NCBI GenBank assembly: GCA_031362405.1
Contig: JANLSO010000042.1
Coordinates: forward strand, 1 to 21,905
DNA: 21,905 nucleotides
From: JANLSO01 sp031362405
Lineage (GTDB): Bacteria > Actinomycetota > Thermoleophilia > Miltoncostaeales > Miltoncostaeaceae
Direction: 5' to 3'
Positions 14,694-21,905 of this stretch are shown in pieces (position 1 is the first letter of the stretch; each line of letters opens with the position of its first letter). The translations under genes were made by a program, and so were the position numbers. Below the pieces are notes generated by a model. The model saw only the letters and a list, made by a program, of their open reading frames with translations, had not been told where the DNA came from and did not search any database.

Positions 14694-15083
14694 TCAGGCG
14701 GCGTCGATATCTGTTTGGCTGAAGTCGTTGCCCACAAAAAGCAGTGAAGCCGCGGTCAATCGCGCAAGCGCGTACGAGAAGCAGTCGCCGAAATTCAGCG
14801 CCGCGGGATGCCGCCCCTTGCCGTAGAGGCGAAAGCCCTGACGCGCCATGGCGACGTGGGCAGCGTCGACCGCGACAACAGACATGTGCTGGCGTTCGAC
14901 GAGGAGATCGAGTTCGGCGACCGCCGTCGCCCCGCGTCGACCTTCGAGAACAATTCCTGCCTCGACGAGGGTGGCCGCGGAGACGAGAATCTCCGACTCG
15001 TTCATCAATGCCTCGATACACCGCTGACTCTCGCGTTCATCGGTGACGATCGCGAAGAGAGCCGACGTGTCGACGACGATCAC
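14694..15083 (-). CDS. vapC: VapC-type PIN-domain toxin ribonuclease
   Basis: A 129-residue PIN domain. The acidic metal-binding residues are Asp5 (MIVVDTSAL), Glu41 (TLVEAG), Asp100 (NFGDCFSYALA) and Asp120 (LLFVGNDF), as in VapC toxins that cut tRNA or rRNA. All are present, so it should be active. The start is GTG and overlaps the antitoxin stop (GTGA at 15080-15083), the usual antitoxin-first layout with coupled translation. Confidence 0.93.
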   Translation of the reverse strand: MIVVDTSALFAIVTDERESQRCIEALMNESEILVSAATLVEAGIVLEGRRGATAVAELDLLVERQHMSVVAVDAAHVAMARQGFRLYGKGRHPAALNFGDCFSYALARLTAASLLFVGNDFSQTDIDAA

Positions 15084-15331
15084 GCGGGAAGGCCATCCTC
15101 ACCGTAGAGGCTGTCTTCGGTAAAGGTCGGGTCGAGAACGGGGAGCGCCGCTACCCGGCGGCCGATCGCCTGCATCTCGGCCATGCGCTCCTCGGGCGTC
15201 CCGCGCCCGGTCGTACGATCCAACCGCTCGCGCAACGAGGTGATGACCGCATCGGTAATGGTCTCCCCCGTGGCCCGGGCAAGCTCGCGCGCGAGGCGGT
15301 CGGCTTCGGGATGTTTGACGCTGAGAGGCAT
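15080..15331 (-). CDS. vapB: VapB-type antitoxin (PSK/Rv0623-like)
   Basis: An 83-residue antitoxin. The N terminus MPLSVKHPEADRLARELA, then TGETITDAVITSLRERL, matches the PSK-type transcription factor family that binds DNA as a ribbon-helix-helix. The C-terminal half, ending LDPTFTEDSLYGEDGLPA, would wrap the toxin. AAGG lies upstream of the ATG. A short GGTA-rich stretch (GGTATACC at 15371-15378 and GGTACC at 15336-15341) lies just upstream and could be its operator. Confidence 0.92.
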   Translation of the reverse strand: MPLSVKHPEADRLARELARATGETITDAVITSLRERLDRTTGRGTPEERMAEMQAIGRRVAALPVLDPTFTEDSLYGEDGLPA

Positions 15332-15347
15332 TGCGGTACCTTACCAC

Positions 15348-16526
15348 CTATTCAGGTTCCTCGGTATACCTCAAGAGCAGCCGACTGAGGTCTCCACGGT
15401 CGCTGATCTCGATCCGTTCGAGTGCCAGCCATTCGGCCATCCGGCCCAGTTCGGTGGCCAGTGCCGCGGCGATCCGCTCATGGTGCGGCCCCGATTCGGC
15501 GAAGGCTCCGAGGACGCGCAACGTGCCTGACCCTCGATGGACGCGCAGGTCGACACGGGCAACCAGGCGGTCGGCGAGCAGAAACGGCATCACGTAGTAC
15601 CCGAATTGCCGCTTCGCCTCGGGGGTGTAGATCTCCAGGCGGTAGTGGAAGCCGAAGATCCGCTCGGTGCGGGGACGGTTCCAGATCAGGGGGTCGAACG
15701 GCGAGATCAACGCACGACCGGCGCAGCGTCGGGGCAGCCCGGTTCCCGCCACCATCACCGCGGGCCCTCCCCACCCCTCGACCTGGACCGCGATCAGGTC
15801 GCCACTGTCCACGAGGTCGGTGATCAGGGGTCGGGCGCTGACCGGGAGCCGGTAGTAGTCGAGCAGGTCACCGGGGGCAGCGACCCCGAGTGCGCCAGCA
15901 GCGCGTCGCAGCAGTGCCCGAACTGCGTCGTCGTCGCTGAGCGTCGAGACCATGGGCTCGGTGAGGTCGTACTGGCGCACAAACGACCCCGGCCGTCGGG
16001 AGGCGACGAGCCGCCCTTCCCAGAACAGGGCTTCCAGGGCGCGCTTTGTGTCGTCCCACCCCCACCAGGGGCCCGTCCGCGCCGGCGCCTGGCGCAGATC
16101 GGCCGCCGCAACGGGGCCGATCTCGGCGACTCGAGCGAGGACGCTCGCAAGGAGTTCCGGCTTCTCACGGGCAATCCGTGCGACCGAACCCCAGGGATGT
16201 GGTCGACGCATTCGCCAGCCCAGAAGCGGGCGGACATCGGTCGGGATCAGCGAAGCCTCGTGCGCCCAGGCCTCCACGGCGTGGCCCTTCGTCACCAGAG
16301 CGTCGACCAGTGATCGGTCGAAGCCGCCGAGCCGGGCGAAGAGGGTGAGTTCGTGTCCCCGCGCAACGGCGGTCACCGAGTCAAGCTGGATGACTCCCAG
16401 GTGCTCCAGCGCCGCGCGAACGTGGGCGAGCCGAACCCGGGCCGTCGTTGCCGGCGCCCCGAGGCCGGCGGCCACCACCGCCAACCTGCGCGCCTCACGG
16501 GCAGACAGGTCGACGGTGGCGCTCAT
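15348..16526 (-). CDS. YcaQ/AlkZ-like winged-helix DNA glycosylase
   Basis: A 392-residue protein of the HTH_42 family, whose members AlkZ and YcaQ remove bulky or cross-linked alkylated bases. The N-terminal block GVIQLDSV (44-51) holds the catalytic Q-x-D (Gln47, Asp49) seen in YcaQ-like enzymes, rather than the Q-x-Q of AlkZ itself. Further blocks are AWAHEASLIP, PLLGWRMRRPHPWG, ISPFDPLIWNRPRTERIFGF and FGYYVMPFLLADRLVARVDL. The ATG at 16526 lies 7 bp after the fumC stop; a longer frame upstream overlaps fumC and is rejected. Confidence 0.9.
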   Translation of the reverse strand: MSATVDLSAREARRLAVVAAGLGAPATTARVRLAHVRAALEHLGVIQLDSVTAVARGHELTLFARLGGFDRSLVDALVTKGHAVEAWAHEASLIPTDVRPLLGWRMRRPHPWGSVARIAREKPELLASVLARVAEIGPVAAADLRQAPARTGPWWGWDDTKRALEALFWEGRLVASRRPGSFVRQYDLTEPMVSTLSDDDAVRALLRRAAGALGVAAPGDLLDYYRLPVSARPLITDLVDSGDLIAVQVEGWGGPAVMVAGTGLPRRCAGRALISPFDPLIWNRPRTERIFGFHYRLEIYTPEAKRQFGYYVMPFLLADRLVARVDLRVHRGSGTLRVLGAFAESGPHHERIAAALATELGRMAEWLALERIEISDRGDLSRLLLRYTEEPE

Positions 16527-16533
16527 CCGAGGA

Positions 16534-17844
16534 CTACGCGCTCGAGCCGGCGGCGATCTTCCGAAGGTCCAAGGCTTCCGAGAGCGTCTTCTCGTCGACC
16601 CCATGCTCGCGGGCGACATCGCGTAGCGGACGGCCGGACTTCGTCGCCTCCTTGACGATCTCCGCCGCCTTGTCGTAGCCGATGTACGGGTTCAAGGCGG
16701 TCGCCGTGGCGAGGGTACCCTCGGCGCTCTTTTCGCATCCGGCAAGGTTCGCTTCGATACCGGAAACACACTTGTCAGCGAACAACTGACTGGTGGTCGA
16801 CAGCAGGTGGATCGACTGGAGCAGGTTCCGTGCCATCAGGGGGATCCGAACGTTCAGCTCGAAGTTCCCCTGCAAACCGCCGACCGTGATGGCCATGTCG
16901 TTGCCGATCACCTGTGCGGCGACCTGCATGACCACTTCAGGGATCACCGGGTTGACCTTGCCCGGCATGATCGAACTGCCCTTCTGTAGCTCCGGCAAGA
17001 AGATCTCGCCGATACCCACCCGGGGGCCCGAGCCCATCCAGGCGAGGTCGCTGGCGATCTTGGTGAACGAGACGGCGATCGTTTTGAGCATCCCTGACAT
17101 CTCGACCAGGCCGTCGCGGTTGCCCTGTGCCTCGAACGGATCGGCGGGCGGGTTGATCGGAAGGCCGGTGTCCTTGGCCAGCACGGCGCGAACGCGCCCG
17201 GCGAACTCGGGGTGGGTGTTCAGGCCGGTGCCGGTGGCCGTTCCGCCGAGCGGGATCTCCGCGAGACGGTGCAGTGAGCCCTCGACGCGTGCGATTGCCT
17301 GCCGGACCTGCGTGGCGTAGCCGCCGAACTCCTGGCCGAGCGTGACCGGGACGGCGTCCATCAGGTGGGTGCGGCCCGACTTCACGATGTCGGCGAAGGC
17401 GACGGCCTTGGTCTCGAACGCCGACGCGAGGTTGTTGAGGGCGGGAAGCAGCTTCTCGCTGATCTCTTGAACGGAGGCAAGGTGCACCGCCGACGGGAAG
17501 ACGTCGTTGCTGCTTTGACCCATGTTCACGTGGTCGTTCGCATGCGCGCCCTCGGCGAGAGCAGCGATGACCTCGTTGGCGTTCATGTTCGACGAGGTAC
17601 CCGAACCGGTCTGGAAGACGTCAACCGGAAACTGGTCGTCGTGCTCGCCCCGGGCGATTGCGTCTCCGGCGGCCGCAATGCGTGCCGCGATCTCGCCGTC
17701 GAGCAGGCCGAGATCGGCATTCACCCGGGCAGCTGCGCCCTTGATGCGTCCCAACCACCGGACGACCGGCAGCGGCACGCGCTCCCCGGACACCGGGAAA
17801 TTGTCGACCGCCTTGCGCGTCTCGCCACCCCAAAGTTCCGCCAT
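16534..17844 (-). CDS. fumC: Class II fumarate hydratase FumC
   Basis: A 436-residue fumarase, which hydrates fumarate to malate in the TCA cycle as a cytoplasmic tetramer. VNMGQSSNDVFPSAVHLA (106-123) is the first conserved region. His160 in KSGRTHLMDA fits the catalytic base, and the superfamily signature GSSIMPGKVNP (289-299) carries the catalytic Ser291. GTGLNTHPEF favours fumarase over aspartase or argininosuccinate lyase. It is about 25 residues shorter than E. coli FumC. I chose the ATG at 17844, with GGGAG just upstream; the longer frame reads into the neighbour's coding strand and is unlike FumC. Confidence 0.94.
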   Translation of the reverse strand: MAELWGGETRKAVDNFPVSGERVPLPVVRWLGRIKGAAARVNADLGLLDGEIAARIAAAGDAIARGEHDDQFPVDVFQTGSGTSSNMNANEVIAALAEGAHANDHVNMGQSSNDVFPSAVHLASVQEISEKLLPALNNLASAFETKAVAFADIVKSGRTHLMDAVPVTLGQEFGGYATQVRQAIARVEGSLHRLAEIPLGGTATGTGLNTHPEFAGRVRAVLAKDTGLPINPPADPFEAQGNRDGLVEMSGMLKTIAVSFTKIASDLAWMGSGPRVGIGEIFLPELQKGSSIMPGKVNPVIPEVVMQVAAQVIGNDMAITVGGLQGNFELNVRIPLMARNLLQSIHLLSTTSQLFADKCVSGIEANLAGCEKSAEGTLATATALNPYIGYDKAAEIVKEATKSGRPLRDVAREHGVDEKTLSEALDLRKIAAGSSA

Positions 17845-17905
17845 CTGGCTCCCTTTTCTCTCGCCTCGTCGGGTCATCGCGGCCGCGTTGCGGCCGTCGG
17901 CCAGC

Positions 17906-19240
17906 CTACCTGGCCACGGCGTCCACACCGAGCGCCACCAGGAGGTCCATGGCCGCACGCGTCCCGATCGCCAGGTGCTCGAAGCGGATGTGCTCGTCCG
18001 GGCCATGGATTCCATCGTCGGGGAGTCCGAATCCGGTCAGGATCGTTGGGATCTCACGACTCGCGAAGGCCGCAACCACGGGAATACTCCCGCCGATGCG
18101 CACGGGTGCCACCGGCCAGCCCGTCGAGGCCGCGAGGGCGCTGCGGGCGGCGACCAGCACCGGGTGGCACGGGTCGAGAAATGCCGCTGCAGCCACGCCG
18201 CAATCCTCGATCACGACTTCGGCGCCCAATGGCGCGGCATCTGTCAGCAGTCGATCGAATGCGTCGGCGCAGGCGGACGCGTCCTGCCCCGGAGCGACGC
18301 GCATCGAGACCGTCGCCGTGGCGACGCTGGGGATGTTCGTTTTCACGGCGCCGGGCTCCCCGCAGGCGATCCCGTGGACGTCGATCGACGGCATCCCCGT
18401 GGTGCGCAGGTAGAACTCCTCGGCGGCGGTGGCGTCTGCCGGGCGGAGACCCGAGTTCTTGAGAACCTCCCCGCCGCGGGGCAGATCGCGCCAGGCGGCT
18501 CGTTCATCGGGATCAAGAGGCGCCACCGCGGAAGTAAGTTCCTCGGCGACCACGCCGCTGTTCGGGGTGACGGCGGCCAGAACCATCATCAGGGCGTGGG
18601 CGGCGTTCAGCGCACCGCCGCCGAAGAGACCGCTGTGGCCGTCGGCGGGTGCGGTCCGCACCGCGACGCGGCGGTAGACCATCCCGCGTAGACCGGTGCA
18701 GAGTGCGATGTGGTCGGGCCCGACCATCGGGCCGTCGAAGATCACGGCGGCGTGAGCGGACTCCCGATCGTCGGCCAGCCAGCGCATCGCCGAGTCGCCC
18801 CCGCTTTCCTCTTCCCCGTCGATCACGAAGGTCACCCGCACCGGCAACTCGCCCGTGGCCGCCAGCCGCTGCACGGCCGCGACGAGCATGAAGAGGTTGC
18901 CCTTATCGTCGGAGGCTCCGCGCGCGAACAGCTGGCCGTCGCGCCGGGTCGGCTCGAACGCAGGGGTCGTCCAGAGATCGGGATCGCCCGGAGGCTGGAC
19001 GTCGTAGTGGCCGTAGACGATCACTCGGGGCGCACCCGCGAAGCCGGTCGAGGCCGGAACCTGACCGATGACGAGAGGGTGCCCCCCGAGGCCGAGGATC
19101 GTGGCCGAGCCGCCGGCCAGCCCCATCTCCGCCGCCATCATCTCGGCGGCTGCCGCCATATCGCCCGCATGTGCCGGGTCGGCACTGACGCTCGGGATAC
19201 GGATCAATTCATAGAGCCGTGCGAGCTCAGCGTCGGTCAT
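17906..19240 (-). CDS. M20 family metallopeptidase (dipeptidase-like)
   Basis: A 444-residue cytoplasmic M20 peptidase. Zinc-binding and catalytic residues are visible in VYGHYDVQP (His78, Asp80), RGASDDKGN (the bridging Asp111 or Asp112), DGEEESGG (catalytic Glu143 and metal Glu144) and HGPDEHI near the C terminus. The dimerisation domain sits in the middle. The GHYDVQP block is typical of the carnosinase/dipeptidase-like subgroup (CNDP/PepV-type). The ATG at 19240 is preceded by AAGGTG and lies inside the 3' end of the frame-broken gene upstream. Confidence 0.92.
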   Translation of the reverse strand: MTDAELARLYELIRIPSVSADPAHAGDMAAAAEMMAAEMGLAGGSATILGLGGHPLVIGQVPASTGFAGAPRVIVYGHYDVQPPGDPDLWTTPAFEPTRRDGQLFARGASDDKGNLFMLVAAVQRLAATGELPVRVTFVIDGEEESGGDSAMRWLADDRESAHAAVIFDGPMVGPDHIALCTGLRGMVYRRVAVRTAPADGHSGLFGGGALNAAHALMMVLAAVTPNSGVVAEELTSAVAPLDPDERAAWRDLPRGGEVLKNSGLRPADATAAEEFYLRTTGMPSIDVHGIACGEPGAVKTNIPSVATATVSMRVAPGQDASACADAFDRLLTDAAPLGAEVVIEDCGVAAAAFLDPCHPVLVAARSALAASTGWPVAPVRIGGSIPVVAAFASREIPTILTGFGLPDDGIHGPDEHIRFEHLAIGTRAAMDLLVALGVDAVAR

Positions 19241-19629
19241 GTGTCACCTTCGGTCCGGGGGCGACCGAGACTCTGACACGCCCGGACGACAGACCGCAGG
19301 ACGGGGCCGGACTATCCACTCGCTCAAAGGCAATCGATGATCCCTCGCTCCGAGAGATCCCGGCGGCGCTGACCGTCCGACCCAAGTCGCCGAGAAACCG
19401 CTGACGCTCGCCCTCGTCCGAAATGCGAACCCTTCGCGAGAGCAACGCGATCGCCGGGCTAAAATGTGTGCAATCAGCTCCTTCTCGCTGAGAGCCTCGC
19501 GCCCGACGAGCTCCACGCCGCAGTAGATGAAAATTGGAAGAACCTCTGAGCCTCGGTGCTCGTAGAGCTCTCGATAAGCGCGCTGAGGTATTCCGTCTGC
19601 TGACGAACAGCGGCACGTTTTGCACTCAC
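19227..19629 (-). pseudogene. Frame-broken small gene upstream of the M20 peptidase
   Basis: Three consecutive stretches with coding-like codon use lie in three frames. From a GTG at 19629 the first reads VSAKRAAVRQQTEYLSALIE and on to about 19530. The second reads IYCGVELVGREALSEKEL, about 19530 to 19463. The third reads SPAIALLSRRVRISDEGERQ, about 19463 to the TAG-type stop at 19227. Both breaks fall at a run of four T (coding strand), each equal to the loss of one base. Joined, they would give a protein of about 134 residues ending just inside the M20 start. No family is recognised. Base composition is visibly less GC-rich than around it. Decay, sequencing error and programmed slippage are all possible. 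Confidence 0.4.
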
Positions 19630-19708
19630 GAGATCGACCGCCGAGCATGATCTGCCTGTTGGTTCGCCTGAAGGGCGAGTCTCATCAGATCGTGGGGCCA
19701 GCCGGCAT

Positions 19709-19749
19709 GTGGGGTTATCACCGGTGTCTGGCACCGGTGATAACCCCAC
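19709..19749. repeat. 41-bp palindrome, second member of the REP-like family
   Basis: Arms of 20 bp with one wobble mismatch surround a single T (19729). The left arm begins GTGGGGTTATCACCGGTG. The central CCGGTGTCTGGCACCGG matches the core at 8485-8501 apart from one base, while the outer arms differ but remain self-complementary. It lies 5 bp after the stop codon of the beta-propeller gene, so it may also act as its terminator, though no T tract follows. Confidence 0.85.
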
Positions 19750-19753
19750 GTAG

Positions 19754-21613
19754 CTACCGGCGGACGAGCACGCGAATCGCCGAGGTCACGTCGCGGCGGC
19801 CGTCGACACCGCGGGTGGCGACAAGTCGAACCCGGTAGAGGGCCTGGCGGCGCGGCTGGCGCACGCGCACGACGTTGTCGCCGGCCTGACCGCCGACCGA
19901 AAGTCGGCGCACGATTCTGCCGCTACGCCGAATCTCGATCGTCACCCGGGCCGGGGTGGTCAAGGTGTAGCCAATGCGCAGCCGCGCCCCGGGTTCGAGC
20001 CGCACGGGGCCGCGGCGACCGCGACTCAGGCGGACCCTCACCGCGGGGCTCGGTGCCGCGGTGAAGCTCGTCTCCGGACCGAGGGCCCGCTGGCCGCTCG
20101 GGGTTGTCAGCGCAAAGGGTCGCCACGTGTAGGTGCCCCCGCCCTGCAGGCTGCTGATCTTCGCTGAGGCGTTGGCCGGGTCTCCGCTCGTTGGGCCCGG
20201 CCGTGTCTCGCGCACACCACCCGGCCCAGACACGCTGAACCCGATCGAATACGGCAGACCGTAGGTCTTGACGATCGTCTGGAGCTGCACGGAGGTGTCG
20301 GTGGAGGCCGCGCTGAAGCCCAGGTAGTCGGGGGTCAGGCGGCTGACGCGCACGCGGCTGACACCGGCCTCGTCTTCCACCCAGCTCAGCCAGGGAATGC
20401 CGCCGGCGCTCGCGATGCTGGTCCGTCGCGAGATCCCGGCCGGGGTGGCGTTGATCGGGCTGAGACCGCCGGCCGGCTGCGACCAGGCGGTTCCGGTGGA
20501 GTTCGGGCGCGACACGCGGGCCTCGTTGCCCGTTCCATCGGCCTCGACCCAGCTCACCCAGGGGGCCCCACCGACGTCGGCGAGGCTGACGCCGGCCGCG
20601 TTGCGTGACGCGCTCTGGTTGATCGGGCTTCCCGGGCGGGTCGCCTGGCCAACCTTCTCCCAGCCAGAGCCGGAGGCGGCGAGGCGGGCGACGCGCACCT
20701 CGTTGTTGGTGCCGTCACCCTCGTACCAGGCGACGTGAGGGGTGCCGTTGATCGCGGCCAAGCTCGGGCCGGCGGCGTCATTTGTCGGCCCGTTGTTGAT
20801 CGGCGAGGCGGCCGAGATCGTCTGGCCCACCTTGTCCCACGCAGTCGCCGTGGCGTTCGGCCGGGCGACGCGAATTTCGACGTTCTTGGCATCCGTTTCG
20901 GCCCACGCGACGTAGGGCTGGCCGCCGACGTCGGCGAGGCTCGGCGTCACCGCGTTGCGATCTTTGCCCTGGTTGATGGGGCTGGCGGCATCGACGGTTT
21001 GGCCGAGTTTGTCCCAACCGGTGCCTGCCGCGTTCAGGCGCGCGACGCGGATCTCCGTGTTCTTGCCGTCGGCCTCGGCCCAGGCGACAACCGGGGCGCC
21101 ACCGATGTTGGCGATCACGGGGTCATCGGCGTTGCGGGCATCGCTCTGGTTGATCGGGCTGGCGGCGGCGAGGGTCTCCCCGACCTTGTCCCACCCGTTT
21201 CCAGCCGCGTTCGGGCGAGCGACGCGCACCTCGCGGTTGGTGCCGTCGGTCTCCGCCCACGCCACGTAGGGAACTCCACCGACATCGGCGAGCGTCGCAC
21301 CACCGGCGTTGCGCAGGGCGTCGCGGTTGATGGGGCTGCTGGGCACTAGAGCTTCGCCGACCCGCTCCCACACCGAGCCGTCAGCTGACAGGCGAGCGAC
21401 ATGAACCTCGGTGTTGGCGCCGTCGGGTTCGGTCCAAGCGACGTGGGGCAGGCCGCCGATGATCGTGATGTCGGATCGGTCACCGGCGGTGAGGGGCGTG
21501 AGGTTGACGGGGCTCGCCACGGGCTGAGCCCACGCGCCAAGTGCGGCGGGGGCGGTTGCCAGGGCGAGGGCGGTAGCCGTTGCGGCCATACGGGGCGTTA
21601 CGTATCTGGGCAC
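19754..21613 (-). CDS. Secreted seven-repeat beta-propeller protein
   Basis: A 619-residue exported protein. Residues 1-30 form a signal peptide (a basic start, then ATALALATAPAALGAWAQ). Residues about 47-436 contain seven repeats, six spaced exactly 59 residues apart by their VAW/VSW tryptophan, with the pattern SLADVGG-PYVAWAE-DG-N-EVRVAR-NA-G-W-KVG-SPIN-RNA. This fits a seven-bladed propeller. Then comes an Fn3-like domain (about 440-520) and a basic beta-rich C-terminal domain (about 523-619). No enzyme motif is seen, so a binding or adhesive role is plausible. The GTG at 21613 is used; an ATG at 21589 would also leave a signal peptide. Confidence 0.8.
   Translation of the reverse strand: MPRYVTPRMAATATALALATAPAALGAWAQPVASPVNLTPLTAGDRSDITIIGGLPHVAWTEPDGANTEVHVARLSADGSVWERVGEALVPSSPINRDALRNAGGATLADVGGVPYVAWAETDGTNREVRVARPNAAGNGWDKVGETLAAASPINQSDARNADDPVIANIGGAPVVAWAEADGKNTEIRVARLNAAGTGWDKLGQTVDAASPINQGKDRNAVTPSLADVGGQPYVAWAETDAKNVEIRVARPNATATAWDKVGQTISAASPINNGPTNDAAGPSLAAINGTPHVAWYEGDGTNNEVRVARLAASGSGWEKVGQATRPGSPINQSASRNAAGVSLADVGGAPWVSWVEADGTGNEARVSRPNSTGTAWSQPAGGLSPINATPAGISRRTSIASAGGIPWLSWVEDEAGVSRVRVSRLTPDYLGFSAASTDTSVQLQTIVKTYGLPYSIGFSVSGPGGVRETRPGPTSGDPANASAKISSLQGGGTYTWRPFALTTPSGQRALGPETSFTAAPSPAVRVRLSRGRRGPVRLEPGARLRIGYTLTTPARVTIEIRRSGRIVRRLSVGGQAGDNVVRVRQPRRQALYRVRLVATRGVDGRRDVTSAIRVLVRR
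20306..21475 (-). repeat. Tandem 177-bp repeats inside the beta-propeller gene
   Basis: The seven 59-residue blades correspond to 177-bp DNA units that share long stretches, for example around the codons for SPIN and EVRVAR. The last unit is shorter (56 residues from the previous tryptophan) and diverged. Such repeats can expand or contract by recombination. Confidence 0.8.
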
Positions 21614-21759
21614 ATGCCTGTTCTACCCCAGGTCGCCCACACCGCGCCATTCACACCAGGTAAGCAAAGCGAAAAGACCCGCCGGTGATCCAACGCCATG
21701 AGTCGTCCGTAGATGCAAATGAGTCGCAGGTTCACACGTTGAACAGGGAGAAGCGCAAG
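21614..21759. other. Divergent intergenic region before the lipoprotein gene
   Basis: A 146-bp region between divergent genes. It holds the inverted repeat GTTCA-CACGT-TGAAC (21730-21744) directly against the lipoprotein ribosome-binding site AGGGAG (21745-21750). I see no convincing promoter hexamer pair for either gene. Confidence 0.5.
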
Positions 21760-21905
21760 ATGTTGGTGGCAGCCACGAGGTCACTCGGACGTCGCCTTCG
21801 AAAGCGGCGCAGGCCTGCTCTTGCGCTCGCGCTCGCGTTGACGCTCGCGCCGGCGATCGCCGCCTGTGGCGGCGACACGCAGGCCGCAGCGGGAGCAAAC
21901 GATCA
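21760..21905 (+). CDS. Lipoprotein N terminus, partial (runs off the window)
   Basis: The first 48 codons of an exported lipoprotein. The ATG at 21760 is preceded by AGGGAG nine bases upstream. A basic start (RSLGRRLRKRRR) is followed by a hydrophobic stretch of alternating Ala-Leu and the lipobox IAAC, so cysteine 37 would be lipidated and then CGGDTQAAAG begins the mature protein. This is the usual start of a substrate-binding protein of an ABC transporter, but the mature domain lies outside the window, so the function is open. Confidence 0.75.
   Translation, partial: MLVAATRSLGRRLRKRRRPALALALALTLAPAIAACGGDTQAAAGAND

Noticed and set aside
14653..15021. Upstream extension of the phosphatase/mutase frame
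   Set aside because: It overlaps vapC in another frame; the RHG domain starts right after the GTG at 14652.
17845..18015. 57-codon upstream extension of FumC
   Set aside because: The composition is Trp/Ser/Arg-rich and overlaps the M20 peptidase; the ATG at 17844 has a ribosome-binding site and fits the family start.

Overview
The window is high-GC DNA with strongly GC-biased third codon positions, frequent GTG and TTG starts and many ATGA-type stop/start overlaps. Together with the gene content (Rex, a YbdK-type GCS2 enzyme, the t6A gene set, a PSK-type VapBC pair, family-4 UDG), this suggests a chromosomal segment of a high-GC actinobacterium. A deep-branching, Thermoleophilia-like lineage is my guess from gene style only. 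Nothing looks like phage, plasmid or an intact insertion sequence.

Layout. (1) Positions 15-8214, minus strand: one tightly packed run, read from high to low coordinate: family-4 uracil-DNA glycosylase, tsaE, tsaB, rimI, tsaD, a secreted subtilisin-like protease, then rex, a YbdK-type carboxylate-amine ligase and a DUF1844-like small protein. Six of the eight junctions are stop/start overlaps. (2) Positions 8215-8640: a 426-bp gene-free divergent region packed with palindromic, REP-like sequence, including a perfect 37-bp palindrome. (3) Positions 8641-10768: a membrane-anchored lytic transglycosylase (plus) convergent with a chromosomal ParM/Alp-type actin (minus), separated by a 14-bp-stem terminator hairpin. 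(4) Positions 10769-13230: a regulatory region with a promoter candidate, an operator-like palindrome and a 5'-leader hairpin, then the pantothenate operon panC-panD-panB (plus). (5) Positions 13235-19240, minus strand: M20 peptidase, fumC, YcaQ/AlkZ-like DNA glycosylase, vapB-vapC, a histidine-phosphatase/phosphoglycerate-mutase-like protein, a small RHH-like protein and a retropepsin-like aspartic protease. (6) Positions 19227-19753: a frame-broken small gene and a second copy of the palindrome family. (7) Positions 19754-21613: a secreted seven-repeat beta-propeller protein (minus). (8) From 21760: the first 48 codons of a lipoprotein that runs off the window.

How the genes work together. 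TsaB, TsaD and TsaE are the core enzymes for N6-threonylcarbamoyl-adenosine at tRNA A37 (TsaC is not here), with the neighbouring RimI acetyltransferase. Rex plus a glutamate-cysteine-ligase-like enzyme suggests a redox/thiol theme. PanB, PanC and PanD make pantothenate from ketoisovalerate and aspartate. UDG and the YcaQ-like protein are base-excision repair enzymes. Many start sites here were moved from the longest open frame to a downstream codon, on the evidence of stop/start overlaps, Shine-Dalgarno sequences or where family homology begins.
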